From the NCBI RefSeq assembly GCF_003958625.1, contig NZ_RSEL01000028.1, positions 313,669-377,668 of the forward strand: a stretch of DNA of 64,000 bases, given 5' to 3'. Source of the stretch: Tsuneonella rigui. GTDB taxonomy: Bacteria > Pseudomonadota > Alphaproteobacteria > Sphingomonadales > Sphingomonadaceae. Every line of letters starts with the position of its first letter. Positions within the stretch are counted from its first letter, which is position 1. The position numbers and the translations under genes were made by a program. Below, piece by piece: positions 18,032-27,447 of this stretch. A model generated the notes under the pieces. That model made no database searches. It was not told the DNA's origin and worked only from the letters and a program-made list of their open reading frames with translations.

Positions 18032-18673
18032 GTGGGGTCAGCGGCACTAACTGAGGGACGGCGACGCGCACCGCTTCGACGCCCGAAACGCCCGGATAAG
18101 GCGCCTAAAAGGGATCGCGAGGACTGGCTCGATTGTGCAAGGAGCGTGCTGATCGCGGAGGGTGTGGAACGGGTAAAGGTCAAGCCCCTCGCTGACGTGC
18201 TCGGGGTCACCACAGGAAGCTTCTACCATCACTTCAACGGTCGGCAGGAACTTCTCGACGGGTTGCTCCATCATTGGGAAACCCGGACCAACGGACCGAT
18301 GTTCTCCGCAGTGGAAAACGCGGGCCCGGACCCGCGTAACCAGCTGGATGCACTTTTCCATGTCTGGCTGAACGAAAGCGAATATGAGCCGGCCTACGAT
18401 ACGGCTGTGCGAGCGTGGGCTCACAGTTCAGATGCTGCGAAGGAAGTGGTCCGACGCGTCGAAGACAAGCGAATCGGCCTGCTTAAAAGCATTTTCGTCC
18501 GCTTTGGTTATGACGAGCAACGCGCCTTCATCCGGGCGCGAATCACCTATTTTCACCAAGTTGGCTACCAGGCGATGGAAATCGTCGAAAGCCCGCAACA
18601 GCGCCGGGATCTCTACGCCCTTTACCTTGAGGCTCTCGTCGGAAACCCGCCCGACTACCCGACGGAAACATAG
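18032..18673 (+). CDS. TetR-family regulator 2, probable regulon controller (213 aa)
   Basis: The helix-turn-helix reads ARSVLIAEGVERVKVKPLADVLGVTTGSFYHHFNGRQELLDGLL at about residues 35-80, followed by a helical effector domain. The start is GTG at 18032, five bases after GGGAG; TTG at 18029 is the alternative. Operator copy B lies directly upstream and copy C directly downstream before soxB, with copy A near esterase 1. I infer that it represses its own gene, receptor 2-esterase 2-DUF885, the soxBDAG operon and perhaps esterase 1, with release by a pathway compound. Confidence 0.85.
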   Translation: MGSAALTEGRRRAPLRRPKRPDKAPKRDREDWLDCARSVLIAEGVERVKVKPLADVLGVTTGSFYHHFNGRQELLDGLLHHWETRTNGPMFSAVENAGPDPRNQLDALFHVWLNESEYEPAYDTAVRAWAHSSDAAKEVVRRVEDKRIGLLKSIFVRFGYDEQRAFIRARITYFHQVGYQAMEIVESPQQRRDLYALYLEALVGNPPDYPTET

Positions 18674-18690
18674 CCAGGCACGAAGAGCCC

Positions 18691-18728
18691 TTGTCACGAA
18701 ACGTAGACTGCTCTATGTTTCGTGACAA
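18691..18728. promoter_or_regulatory. operator copy C upstream of soxB (38-bp palindrome)
   Basis: The arms TTGTCACGAAAC and GTTTCGTGACAA are perfect over 12 bp. The symmetry extends to 16 matches in 18 per arm around a 2-bp centre. It is the best of three copies of the motif. It sits 17 bp after the TetR-2 stop and 35 bp before the soxB ATG. It could also fold in RNA, but the copies at A and B keep the sequence and not the symmetry, which favours a protein-binding site over a terminator. Confidence 0.75.
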
Positions 18729-18763
18729 GGCGGTAGAAACCCGCCAAGTTCTGGTTGGGGGTT

Positions 18764-20005
18764 ATGTCCAAGCGATCACAGCGAGTCAGCCCCACCGCGG
18801 GTAACCTGGAGGGTGCAAGCGGATGGCGTTCGCCAACACCCCAGGCGAGGTACGATGTCGTCCTCGTTGGTGGAGGCGGTCATGGACTGGCCACCGCCTA
18901 CTACCTGGCAAAAAATCATGGCGTTCGCAGGATTGCGGTACTGGAGAAGGGTTGGATAGGGGGCGGAAATACCGGCCGGAACACGACGGTAGTGCGCTCC
19001 AATTATTTGTTCCCGGAGAGCGCCCGCTTTTACGAGCATAGCCTGCGGCTTTACGAGCGCCTCGGCCGGGAACTCGACTTCAACATCATGTTCAGCCAGC
19101 GCGGGATGCTAACTCTGGCGCATAGCAGGCACGATCTGGAGTCGCAGCGGCGCTGGGCGAACGCCATGCGGCTCAACGGGGTCGACAGCGAATTGCTCGA
19201 TACCGACGAGGTCGCAGAGCTGGTCCCGGCCCTCGACTGCAGCCCTTCCGCCCGCCTGCCTGTTATGGGTGGTTTCATCCAGAAACGGGGCGGAACCGTT
19301 CGCCACGATGCCGTGGCCTGGGGCTACGCCCGTGCCGCTGACGCTCTCGGTGTCGATATTATCCAGAACTGCGAAGTGACCGGTTTTGAATTGAGCTCAG
19401 GCGGCGCGCACACTGTGAAGACCACGCGCGGAACGATAGGCGCTGACAGGATCGGATTGGCGACAGCAGGTCACACGACGACCCTTGCCGACATGCTCGG
19501 CTTCCGCCTCCCGATGACCTCGTACGCTCTGCAGGCCTTTGTATCCGAGCCTCTCAAGCCGGTGCTCGACACGGTCGTACTGTCACCGGCGTGCGGTGTG
19601 TACGTCAGCCAATCAGACAAGGGAGAACTCGTGGTGGGAGGCGGTCTCGACCTTTATGCGAGCTATGCCCAGCGGGGCAATCTGCCGACTGTCGAGCAGA
19701 CCCTGCGCGGCTTGCTGACCCTGTTTCCGTCGTTTTCGCGCCTGCGAATGCTCCGTCAATGGGCTGGCATCGTAGATGTCGTAGCAGATTCCACTCCGGT
19801 TCTTGGACGGTCGCCGATTCCCAATGTGTTTCTTAACTGCGGTTGGGGGACCGGGGGGTTCAAGGCCATTCCGGCGGGCGGGTGGTGCTTCGCCCATACC
19901 ATAGCGAAGAACGAGGCTCATCCTTTGACCGCTGCGTTCGGGCTCGACCGCTTTGCTCGCGGCGCCCTGATCGATGAGGCAGCAGCCTCGGGCATCGCAC
20001 ACTAG
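18764..20005 (+). CDS. soxB: sarcosine oxidase subunit beta
   Basis: The catalytic subunit of heterotetrameric sarcosine oxidase, which oxidatively demethylates N-methyl amino acids. The FAD fold is DVVLVGGGGHGLATAYYLAK (residues 31-50). RGGTVRHDAVAWG carries H181 at the position known to bind FMN covalently in this family. The C-terminus has NCGWGTGGFKAIPAGGW. A TTG at 18755 is possible, but ATG at 18764 has GGGGG upstream. It is the first gene of a tightly packed operon soxBDAG-purU-folD-S9 peptidase under operator C. Confidence 0.93.
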   Translation: MSKRSQRVSPTAGNLEGASGWRSPTPQARYDVVLVGGGGHGLATAYYLAKNHGVRRIAVLEKGWIGGGNTGRNTTVVRSNYLFPESARFYEHSLRLYERLGRELDFNIMFSQRGMLTLAHSRHDLESQRRWANAMRLNGVDSELLDTDEVAELVPALDCSPSARLPVMGGFIQKRGGTVRHDAVAWGYARAADALGVDIIQNCEVTGFELSSGGAHTVKTTRGTIGADRIGLATAGHTTTLADMLGFRLPMTSYALQAFVSEPLKPVLDTVVLSPACGVYVSQSDKGELVVGGGLDLYASYAQRGNLPTVEQTLRGLLTLFPSFSRLRMLRQWAGIVDVVADSTPVLGRSPIPNVFLNCGWGTGGFKAIPAGGWCFAHTIAKNEAHPLTAAFGLDRFARGALIDEAAASGIAH

Positions 20006-20016
20006 GCGATCGGAAT

Positions 20017-20337
20017 ATGCTCCTTCTCACCTGCCCCCACTGCGGTCCGCGCGATGAAACCGAATTCAGCTGCGGCGGGGAAAGTCACATCGCTCGCCCA
20101 TCGCTCGAGGCCACCGATGACGCGTGGGCAGACTATGTGTTCTTCAGAACCAATCCGATGGGCGTGACCTTCGAACGCTGGCGGCATGCCTACGGCTGCG
20201 GCTGCTGGTTCAATGTCGCCCGCGATGTCGTCAATCATCGTATCCTGGCCACCTACGCGATGACCGATCCGAAGCCAGCAACGTCAGAGACGGCAATATC
20301 GAATGGGCTTCAGCAGTCGGCGGAGCTGGCGCGATGA
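20017..20337 (+). CDS. soxD: sarcosine oxidase subunit delta
   Basis: A small zinc-binding subunit. CPHCG near the N-terminus and HAYGCGCWFN near residue 70 give the Cys/His zinc ligands, and GESHIARP and RTNPMGVTFERW are family blocks. It is 106 aa, the usual size. It starts 11 bp after soxB and its stop overlaps the soxA start as ATGA, so translation is coupled. Confidence 0.93.
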   Translation: MLLLTCPHCGPRDETEFSCGGESHIARPSLEATDDAWADYVFFRTNPMGVTFERWRHAYGCGCWFNVARDVVNHRILATYAMTDPKPATSETAISNGLQQSAELAR

Positions 20338-23114
20338 GCGGAGGGTCGAGAAGAGAATTCGCCACCGGGATCGATATCAGCCGCGCATTGCGCTTTCGCT
20401 TCAACAATCGGTCTTACGTCGGACACCCGGGCGACACGCTTGCATCTGCGCTGCTTGCCAATGGTGTCCAACTGCTGGCGCGAAGCTTCAAGTACCATCG
20501 GCCCAGAGGCATCCTCGCGGCCGGGGCCGAAGAGCCGAATGCCATTGTGCAATTGGGCACTGGAGAAGCAGCCGAGCCCAATCTGAAGGCGACAGAGATC
20601 GAACTTTTTGACGGCCTGGTTGCACGAAGCGTCAACTGCTGGCCCAGCCCTTCCTTCGATTTGCGAAGCGCTTACCAATTGGCCGCCCCGTTGATGGGCG
20701 CCGGCTTCTACTACAAGACCTTCATGTGGCCCGATTGGCACCTGTTCGAAGGACCGATCCGGCGGGCAGCGGGATTGGGGATTGCCCCGCAGGACCCTGA
20801 TCCGGATCGTTACATCCACAAATACGCAGCGTGCGATGTTCTGGTTGTCGGCGGGGGCCCGGCCGGGCTTGCGTCGGCTTGGGAAGCAGCTGAAGCCGGC
20901 TTGGACGTTATCCTCGCCGAGATAGATTTCAGGTTGGGTGGTTCCTCTCTTTGGAGAGGGGAAAGGAACGAGGCTGAGCGGCTGGAAGCAGCACTTCGAG
21001 CCCACGCGAATGTCAGGGTCCTGACACGAACCAACGTCTTCGGGTACTACGATCACAACGCTCTCGTTGCTGTCGAGAAGCTCGACGGTGAAGGCGCACG
21101 CCAGCGGCTCTGGAAGTTCCGAGCCAAACGAGTCGTGCTCGCGACCGGAGCCATCGAGCGGCCCCTCGTGTTCGCCAACAACGATCGGCCGGGTGTCATG
21201 CTGGCCTCGGCCGCCCAATCGTATCTGCGCCGCTGGGGCATCCTCCACGGTCGACAGATCGTTGTTTTTACGAACAACAACAGTGCCTACGAGGCGGCCA
21301 CCTCATTCGTGGAAGCCGGAGCTGACGTCACAATCATTGACGTCCGCCCTCGTGCGAAGATTCCAGATATCGCTGCCGTGCGCGTTCTCCCCGGCCACGT
21401 CGTGAAAGCCGTCGTAGGGCGGCGCGCCGCCAACGGCGTCACCATAGGGGCGCTGGATGGAGGACAAACATTCACCCTGCAATGCGATCTCGTGTTGATG
21501 TCGGGCGGCTGGTCGCCAACCGTTCATCTGTTCTCCCAGTCCGGAGGGTCGTTGCGTTTCGACGAAGCCACGCAGTCGTTCATCCCCAATCGCGCTGTGC
21601 AGGCAGTCGAGTGCGTGGGCGCGGCGGCAGGTGAATTGTCCGGGCTTGATATCGAGCCCCTTTGGGAAGTGCCCGGACCGGGACCCAAGTTCGTGGACTT
21701 CGCAAACGATGTCACCGCGAAGGATATTGGGCTCGCACGAGAGCACAGCTTTATCTCGGTGGAGCACCTCAAACGCTACACCACTCTGGGCATGGGCATC
21801 GACCAGGGCAAGACGTCGAATGTCAACGGCCTGGCCATTATGGGAGAGTTGACCGCGCGAGCGCCTGGTGATGTCGGTACGACCAAATTCCGGCCGCCCT
21901 ACACGCCAGTTACCTTTGGCGCGCTAGCCGGCCCCCTGGTCGGCGATCTGTACCGCCCCGTAAGATACCTGCCGGCTCACGATTGGCACGCTGCGCATGG
22001 GGCGGTGTTCGAGGAATACGGCGGCTGGGCGCGGCCGACGGCATATCCGTTCCCTGGTGAGACTTGGGAACAGGCAGCGCAGCGGGAAGCGGCAACCGCC
22101 AGGAAAGGGTGCGTCCTCCTCGACGCTTCGCCGCTCGGGAAGATCGAGGTCGTCGGGAAGGACGCCGGCACCTTCCTCGATCGTATCTATGTGGGGAACG
22201 CATCGTCATTAAAGGTGGGCAGCGCGCGCTATGGGCTGATGCTCAACGAAAATGGCATCATCATTGACGACGGCGTTTTCGTGCGGCTCCGCGAAGATCG
22301 CTACCTCGTTCATACCACTAGCAGCGGGGCCGATCGCATTGCGGCGATGTTCGATGAATGGCTCCAATGCGAATGGACGGGCCTCGACGTTGCTATCCTC
22401 CCCACGACCACGCAGTGGGCAACGCTCACCGTTAGCGGACCGGATGCAAGCGAAGTCATCCGCGAGACCGGCACCGATATCGATCTGGATGACTTCCCCC
22501 ATATGACCTTCCGTGAAGGATCAGTGGCACAGCTGTCCGCACGCGTTCTGCGAGCGAGCTTTACCGGGGAGGCAAGCTACGAAATCAGCGTCGAAGCAAG
22601 TAACGCAACCCAACTCGTCGGCGCTCTCGAACGCGCAGGGCGGCCGCTCCTATTGATGCCTATGGGCATCGAGGCGCTGATGATCTTGCGCACTGAGAAA
22701 GGCTTTCTCCATGTCGGTGTCGACACGGATGGCACGACCCTTCCAGGCGACGTTGGCATGGCCGGGCCGATCGCTCGAAAGGCATCGGATTTCATCGGCC
22801 GCAGGTCGCTTTTGCGTCAGGAAGCCTTGCGTGAGGATCGCTTGCAGCTCGTCGGCTTGCAAAGTCATAAGGGTGTGCTCCCCGTCGGGGCCCAAGTGCT
22901 ACGGGACAGATCGGTGCCAGGCCCGAGCGATGGATTTGTAACGTCTAGCTACCATAGTCCGACGCTCGACGGCCCAGTTGCTTTGGGACTTGTTCGCGCG
23001 GGAAGATCACGCATTGGCGAGCGGGTCAAGCTGTATGACATGGGAGAACACCATTCGGCCGAGATCGTCGATACCGTTTTCTTCGATAAAGCCGGGGAGA
23101 GGCTCCGTGCATAG
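20334..23114 (+). CDS. soxA: sarcosine oxidase subunit alpha
   Basis: The large subunit, 926 aa from the ATG at 20334 that overlaps soxD. Residues 10-95 form the ferredoxin-like N-domain (GHPGDTLASALLANG, SFKYHRPRG). Residues 168-460 are the NAD-binding fold with VVGGGPAGLASAWEA. From about 555 onward is an aminomethyltransferase-like domain that binds tetrahydrofolate and takes the methyl carbon as methylene-THF (GKIEVVGKDAGTFLDRI, MGIEALMILRTEKGFLHVG). The longer frame from 20124 is a shadow of soxD. folD and purU downstream fit disposal of this one-carbon unit. Confidence 0.94.
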   Translation: MSGGSRREFATGIDISRALRFRFNNRSYVGHPGDTLASALLANGVQLLARSFKYHRPRGILAAGAEEPNAIVQLGTGEAAEPNLKATEIELFDGLVARSVNCWPSPSFDLRSAYQLAAPLMGAGFYYKTFMWPDWHLFEGPIRRAAGLGIAPQDPDPDRYIHKYAACDVLVVGGGPAGLASAWEAAEAGLDVILAEIDFRLGGSSLWRGERNEAERLEAALRAHANVRVLTRTNVFGYYDHNALVAVEKLDGEGARQRLWKFRAKRVVLATGAIERPLVFANNDRPGVMLASAAQSYLRRWGILHGRQIVVFTNNNSAYEAATSFVEAGADVTIIDVRPRAKIPDIAAVRVLPGHVVKAVVGRRAANGVTIGALDGGQTFTLQCDLVLMSGGWSPTVHLFSQSGGSLRFDEATQSFIPNRAVQAVECVGAAAGELSGLDIEPLWEVPGPGPKFVDFANDVTAKDIGLAREHSFISVEHLKRYTTLGMGIDQGKTSNVNGLAIMGELTARAPGDVGTTKFRPPYTPVTFGALAGPLVGDLYRPVRYLPAHDWHAAHGAVFEEYGGWARPTAYPFPGETWEQAAQREAATARKGCVLLDASPLGKIEVVGKDAGTFLDRIYVGNASSLKVGSARYGLMLNENGIIIDDGVFVRLREDRYLVHTTSSGADRIAAMFDEWLQCEWTGLDVAILPTTTQWATLTVSGPDASEVIRETGTDIDLDDFPHMTFREGSVAQLSARVLRASFTGEASYEISVEASNATQLVGALERAGRPLLLMPMGIEALMILRTEKGFLHVGVDTDGTTLPGDVGMAGPIARKASDFIGRRSLLRQEALREDRLQLVGLQSHKGVLPVGAQVLRDRSVPGPSDGFVTSSYHSPTLDGPVALGLVRAGRSRIGERVKLYDMGEHHSAEIVDTVFFDKAGERLRA

Positions 23115-23628
23115 CCTTGCCCCACTGAAGCTCAGTTCGCCGAACTTCACGCGAACAAATGCCCGCCTTCCCGGACGGCTTCTCGACGGATTGGCAGCAA
23201 TCCAGATCAAGATCCCGCCATGCCGGGAGGGAAATCTCGCGCGTTCGTTTGGGCTACCCGGACCGTTGGCGAGAGTGGAAATCGATCATCTCGAAGCGCT
23301 CTGGATGGGACCCGGGGAGTGGTTGGCGCTAACGCCTCACGAGCATCTCGCCGCCCTCGGTGAATTCGAGGCGCGACTCTCAACATTCGGAATAGCCACA
23401 ATTCGCTGCGACAGCAGACTGGCTATCCTCGAGCTTATGGCGACAGCGGAGCTCATGTCGGGCCTGACTGGCCTGCCGACGCACGCGATAGCCCCCGGGA
23501 GGGTCGCGCGCACGCGTCTAGCAGACCTTCCTGTGACAATTTCTTCGGTCGCGGACGGCGTCATTCGGATGATTTTCGATCGCACCTACGCTTCGCACAT
23601 GTTCGCGTGGCTTGATCGCACGACCTGA
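23107..23628 (+). CDS. soxG: sarcosine oxidase subunit gamma
   Basis: The small gamma subunit, 173 aa from a GTG at 23107 that overlaps the end of soxA by 8 bases. LGLPGPL-like NLARSFGLPGPLAR, EALWMGPGEWLAL and CDSRLAILEL follow the family pattern, as does the C-terminal FDRTYASHMFAWL. With soxB, D and A it completes the tetramer. Gamma is the least conserved subunit; the assignment rests strongly on gene order. Confidence 0.9.
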   Translation: MHSLAPLKLSSPNFTRTNARLPGRLLDGLAAIQIKIPPCREGNLARSFGLPGPLARVEIDHLEALWMGPGEWLALTPHEHLAALGEFEARLSTFGIATIRCDSRLAILELMATAELMSGLTGLPTHAIAPGRVARTRLADLPVTISSVADGVIRMIFDRTYASHMFAWLDRTT

Positions 23629-23645
23629 TCCCTGGAGCTTCCCCC

Positions 23646-24497
23646 GTGTCTCACATCCTGCTTGCAAATTGCCCCGATGCGCCCGGCATCAGCGCCGCTG
23701 TCACCGGTTTCATTGCCGAACAGGAAGGCTTCATTCTCGACAGCCAGCAGCACGGCGACGAAGCGACGGGGCAATTCTTCTTACGCATCGCCTTCCGCGC
23801 GGTGGAGGGCGCCGAGCTCAACTCTGACCAGCTGTCTGGCGGGTTTGAGGGGGTGGCGAGCAAGTTCCAGATGCGCTGGGCCATCTACAAAACTGCGCAG
23901 AAGCCACGCACCTTGCTGGCGGTGTCGCGCTTTGGTCATTGCCTGAACGATCTTCTCCATCGGTGGCGCACTGGAAGCCTCCCGGTCGACATCGTGGGCG
24001 TTGTTTCCAACCACAGCGACATGCGGCCGCTCGTGGAGTGGCATGGCTTGGACTACCACCACCTCCCGATCACCGCGGCCACCAAGGTTGAGCAGGAGCA
24101 AGCCTTCCGCGACGTGATCGAGGCAAGCGGCGCCGAGCTCGTCGTACTCGCGCGCTACATGCAGATCCTGTCAGACGATTTCGCAAGGTATCTGTCGGGC
24201 CGCTGCATCAATATTCACCACAGCTTCTTGCCCTCTTTCAAGGGCGCAAAACCATATCATCAGGCCTTCGATCGCGGCGTGAAGATCATTGGCGCGACGG
24301 CCCACTATGTGACCGGTGACCTCGACGAAGGACCGATCATCGAGCAGGACGTCGAGCGGGTCGACCACGGCTGGCCCGCCGCCCGCTTGGTGGAAGCCGG
24401 GCAAGACATCGAGGCCCGGGTGCTGGCCCGCGCGGTGCGTTGGCATGCAGAGCGACGCATCGTTCTCAATGGCAACAAGACGGTTGTATTCCAGTGA
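23646..24497 (+). CDS. purU: formyltetrahydrofolate deformylase
   Basis: Hydrolyses 10-formyl-THF to formate and THF. An N-terminal ACT domain (residues 1-80, ANCPDAPGISAAVTGFIAEQEG) precedes the formyltransferase fold. Its active-site region has YMQILSDDFARYLSGRCINIHHSFLPSFKGA and TAHYVTGDLDEGPIIEQD. The GTG start at 23646 follows GGAGCTTCCCCC. It lies 17 bp after soxG, and its stop overlaps folD. It would recycle THF loaded with carbon from N-demethylation. Confidence 0.95.
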   Translation: MSHILLANCPDAPGISAAVTGFIAEQEGFILDSQQHGDEATGQFFLRIAFRAVEGAELNSDQLSGGFEGVASKFQMRWAIYKTAQKPRTLLAVSRFGHCLNDLLHRWRTGSLPVDIVGVVSNHSDMRPLVEWHGLDYHHLPITAATKVEQEQAFRDVIEASGAELVVLARYMQILSDDFARYLSGRCINIHHSFLPSFKGAKPYHQAFDRGVKIIGATAHYVTGDLDEGPIIEQDVERVDHGWPAARLVEAGQDIEARVLARAVRWHAERRIVLNGNKTVVFQ

Positions 24498-25378
24498 GCG
24501 CACCCGCGCGCGTCGCTACGCCACCAACGGCCGCAATCATCGACGGCCGCGCGCTTGCCAGGAACATGCGCTGCGATATCCGCGCCAGGGTCGTTGACTT
24601 CGTCAGTCGACACGGAGTGGTTCCCGGGCTCGCCGTTATACTCGTGGGTGACGATCCCGCATCAGCAATATACGTGGGCAACAAGATCAAGGCCTGCGAG
24701 CAAGTCGGGATACATTCGCGCACAATCCGCTGTGATCAGGGCGTGACCACCGCAGACTTGCTGGCGCTCGTCGAGACCCTCAACCGCGACCCGGCCATAC
24801 ACGGCATTCTCATTCAGCTGCCGCTGCCGGCCCATATCGATATGCCGGCCGTCCTCGATGCGATTGACGTCAACAAGGATGTGGACGGCTTCCATCTCTA
24901 CAACATCGGCGGCCTCATCGTCGGCAGCACCGTGTTCTCACCGTGCACCCCGTATGGCGTTCTCAAGCTGCTCGAACATGCAAACATTCCCATCGAAGGC
25001 CAGAACGTCGTCGTCGTTGGCGCGAGCAATATCGTGGGCAAGCCTACTGCGCTGATGTTGATGGCACGCGATGCGACTGTTTCGATCTGTCACGCCAAGA
25101 CCCGCGACCTCGCCCAGTTTACAATCCTTGCCGACATTCTCGTCGTTGCGGCCGGTGTGCCGCGTCTCATAGTGCCGCAGATGGTAAAACAGGGTGCCGT
25201 CGTGATTGACGTGGGCATTAATCGTTTGCCTGACGGGACGATCATCGGCGACGTGGATTTTGACGGGGTAGCGCGCAAAGCTTCTCATATCACTCCGGTT
25301 CCGGGCGGGGTCGGACCGATGACTGTGACGATGCTGTTGTCGAACACGGTAGATGCCGCGGCCCGTTTCATCGTTTGA
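24494..25378 (+). CDS. folD: methylene-THF dehydrogenase / methenyl-THF cyclohydrolase
   Basis: Bifunctional FolD, 294 aa from a GTG overlapping the purU stop. YVGNKIKACEQVGI holds the catalytic Lys, ILIQLPLP and KDVDGFH are folate-site motifs, and VVVGASNIVGKPTALML is the NADP loop, ending PVPGGVGPMTVTML. Together with soxA and purU it completes the route methylene-THF to formyl-THF to formate. This is probably a pathway-dedicated copy in addition to a housekeeping folD. Confidence 0.95.
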   Translation: MSAPARVATPPTAAIIDGRALARNMRCDIRARVVDFVSRHGVVPGLAVILVGDDPASAIYVGNKIKACEQVGIHSRTIRCDQGVTTADLLALVETLNRDPAIHGILIQLPLPAHIDMPAVLDAIDVNKDVDGFHLYNIGGLIVGSTVFSPCTPYGVLKLLEHANIPIEGQNVVVVGASNIVGKPTALMLMARDATVSICHAKTRDLAQFTILADILVVAAGVPRLIVPQMVKQGAVVIDVGINRLPDGTIIGDVDFDGVARKASHITPVPGGVGPMTVTMLLSNTVDAAARFIV

Positions 25379-25420
25379 TTTCCGGCGCGGTAAGTTCTCC
25401 CGATATTCCGGGGTAGACTG

Positions 25421-27379
25421 ATGAAAAGCGATATACGATCTGAACCACATTACAGCGAAATCAGTGCGTTCTACACCGCGCTTTACGCGCCGGGCTCAGG
25501 ACATTTGCACTGGGGAGGCGATGTCTCGGCAGACATCACTGGCGAGATCATCGCTTTCGTCGGGCAGCGGTTTGAGGGCAAATTGGAAGATGCGCCGCGA
25601 AATGCCCTGTACCGCGCGGGTGCAAACGGCAAGGTGACCCCTGTCGCTGGCGGTTCGGATGCGATGCTGCCCCGGGTATCACCAGATGGCAGGCACATTG
25701 CCTGGGTAGTGCCCGGAAATGAAGGCAGCGCGGTTCGTGTGGCAGACCCCGATACGAGAGGGTTCCGCGATCACCAGGTCCCGGGCCTGATCGAAACGCT
25801 GGCGTGGTCCAGCGATTCCGTGAGGCTCCTGATGGTCGTTGCCGATTCAGGTGCTGACACCGCAGGGATTCATGGCGGGCAGACCATGCGTGCGTCATCT
25901 GATTTGCCAGACTGGCTGCCTGAACTCTCGACACCCGCGGGAAGCGGCACTTGGCGACGCGCTTGGGTGCTCGATATGAAAAATGGATCCTTCCGCCGCG
26001 CGGGGCCGGACAATATCAATATTTGGGATGCGTGCTGGGCGGGTGACCGCATCGCTGCTGTTGTCAGCGATCTGCCCGGTGAAGGCGAATGGTACCGCTC
26101 GTTCATTGTCGAGATCGACATGGAGGCCGGTTCAAAACGTATCCTCTACCGACCCATCGACCAGATCGGCCCTCTTAGTGCGTCACCAGACGGCCGGTGG
26201 CTTCTCTTCGTGGAAGCGTTCTGCAGCGACCGCGGACTTGCCTGCGGAACCCTGAAACGCCTCGACCTCAGCCAGGGCGCGGTTCATGAGGTAGACACTA
26301 ACTCTGTCGAAGTGAGCCACGTTGAATGGGCGGGGAATCATGCGATTTTCGCTGGAATGCACGGTCTCTCGACCGTTGTTGGGCGCGTCAAGCAAGACGG
26401 CAGTTCGACCGTTCTCTGGCGTTCCGATCATGAGACTTGCGGAGAATGGCTCCCGTGGGCTCGATCCCACCCTGCTGGTGCCCTGATCGCAGTAGAAAGC
26501 TACGGTCTCGCTCCGCGCCTGGCGATTGCGTCGCCGGGCGCCCTCACCGTGCTGCTCGATTTTGGTGCCCCTCAGGCAGAGGTGGCAAACCGTGGCGCCG
26601 CGGTACGGCGCGTTTCCTGGCAAGCCAAGGACGGGCGCGAGATCGATGGCCTGCTCGTCGAACCTGAAGGGCTCACAGGCCGGGCCCCCATGGTCGTCGA
26701 TATCCATGGCGGGCCGGTATGGGCCAGTCGCCCGCGCTGGGCAGCTCGCACTCGGGCAACCCCGGCGATGGTGGCTCGGGGCTGGAGAGTCCTCTATCCC
26801 AATCCGCGCGGCAGTTCGGGATATGGTCAGGATTTTGCGCGCGCCGTGCTTGGCGACATGGGCGGAGCCGACGCCGCCGATTTGTTGGCAGGCATCGAGG
26901 CGATGGTGACCATGGGTGTGGCCGATCCGGCGAAGATAGCCTGCACCGGATCGAGTTACGGCGGTTTCATGTCGGCGCTATTGCCAACGCTGGACCAGTG
27001 CTTCGCCGCGGCTGCGCCGATCTCGCCGGTCGTCAACTGGTTGAGTCAGCATGGGACCTCGCAGATCCCTTACTTTGACGAGATGTTCCTGGCTTCGTCC
27101 GCGTACGATGGCGCGTTGCACTTTGAACGTAGTCCGGTGATGCAGGCTCACAGAAATGTCAGTCCCACCCTCCTGTTGGCCGGCGGACTGGACCGCAACA
27201 CGCCGGCTGAACAAGCCCGTGAATACTACACCGCCTTGCAGGCAAATGGGACTGATTGTGCTTTGCTTGTCTACCCTACCGAAGGCCACAGCGTGCGCGG
27301 CTGGCCAGCCTACCTCGACAGCGCCGCGCGCATCCTGTCCTGGTTCGATTTGAAATTCGGCCGATCGGGCGGGCGGTAG
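25421..27379 (+). CDS. S9-family serine peptidase (acylaminoacyl/dipeptidyl peptidase-like, 652 aa)
   Basis: The N-terminal 370 residues look like a beta-propeller (repeated DGRHIAWV, SDSVRLLMV, DGRWLLFVE blades). A prolyl-oligopeptidase alpha/beta-hydrolase domain follows. The nucleophile is S512 in GSSYGGF, Asp is in LLAGGLDRNTP and His in YPTEGHSVRGWP. It has no signal peptide, so it should cut short imported peptides in the cytoplasm. It follows folD by 42 bp and is the last gene of the operator-C operon. Confidence 0.9.
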   Translation: MKSDIRSEPHYSEISAFYTALYAPGSGHLHWGGDVSADITGEIIAFVGQRFEGKLEDAPRNALYRAGANGKVTPVAGGSDAMLPRVSPDGRHIAWVVPGNEGSAVRVADPDTRGFRDHQVPGLIETLAWSSDSVRLLMVVADSGADTAGIHGGQTMRASSDLPDWLPELSTPAGSGTWRRAWVLDMKNGSFRRAGPDNINIWDACWAGDRIAAVVSDLPGEGEWYRSFIVEIDMEAGSKRILYRPIDQIGPLSASPDGRWLLFVEAFCSDRGLACGTLKRLDLSQGAVHEVDTNSVEVSHVEWAGNHAIFAGMHGLSTVVGRVKQDGSSTVLWRSDHETCGEWLPWARSHPAGALIAVESYGLAPRLAIASPGALTVLLDFGAPQAEVANRGAAVRRVSWQAKDGREIDGLLVEPEGLTGRAPMVVDIHGGPVWASRPRWAARTRATPAMVARGWRVLYPNPRGSSGYGQDFARAVLGDMGGADAADLLAGIEAMVTMGVADPAKIACTGSSYGGFMSALLPTLDQCFAAAAPISPVVNWLSQHGTSQIPYFDEMFLASSAYDGALHFERSPVMQAHRNVSPTLLLAGGLDRNTPAEQAREYYTALQANGTDCALLVYPTEGHSVRGWPAYLDSAARILSWFDLKFGRSGGR

Positions 27380-27447
27380 AGCGTTTCAGCCGGCCGCGTC
27401 CCGCGAGCACGAGAAAGGGCGTCGAACCGCTTCCTTGCAGGTAAGCA

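Noticed and set aside
18691..18728. A rho-independent terminator of TetR-2
   Set aside because: No T-run follows, and copies A and B conserve the sequence rather than the full symmetry, which favours an operator.
20124..20333. A 996-residue frame that extends soxA upstream
   Set aside because: Its first 70 residues are the soxD gene in another frame; ATG at 20334 overlaps the soxD stop and starts the family sequence.
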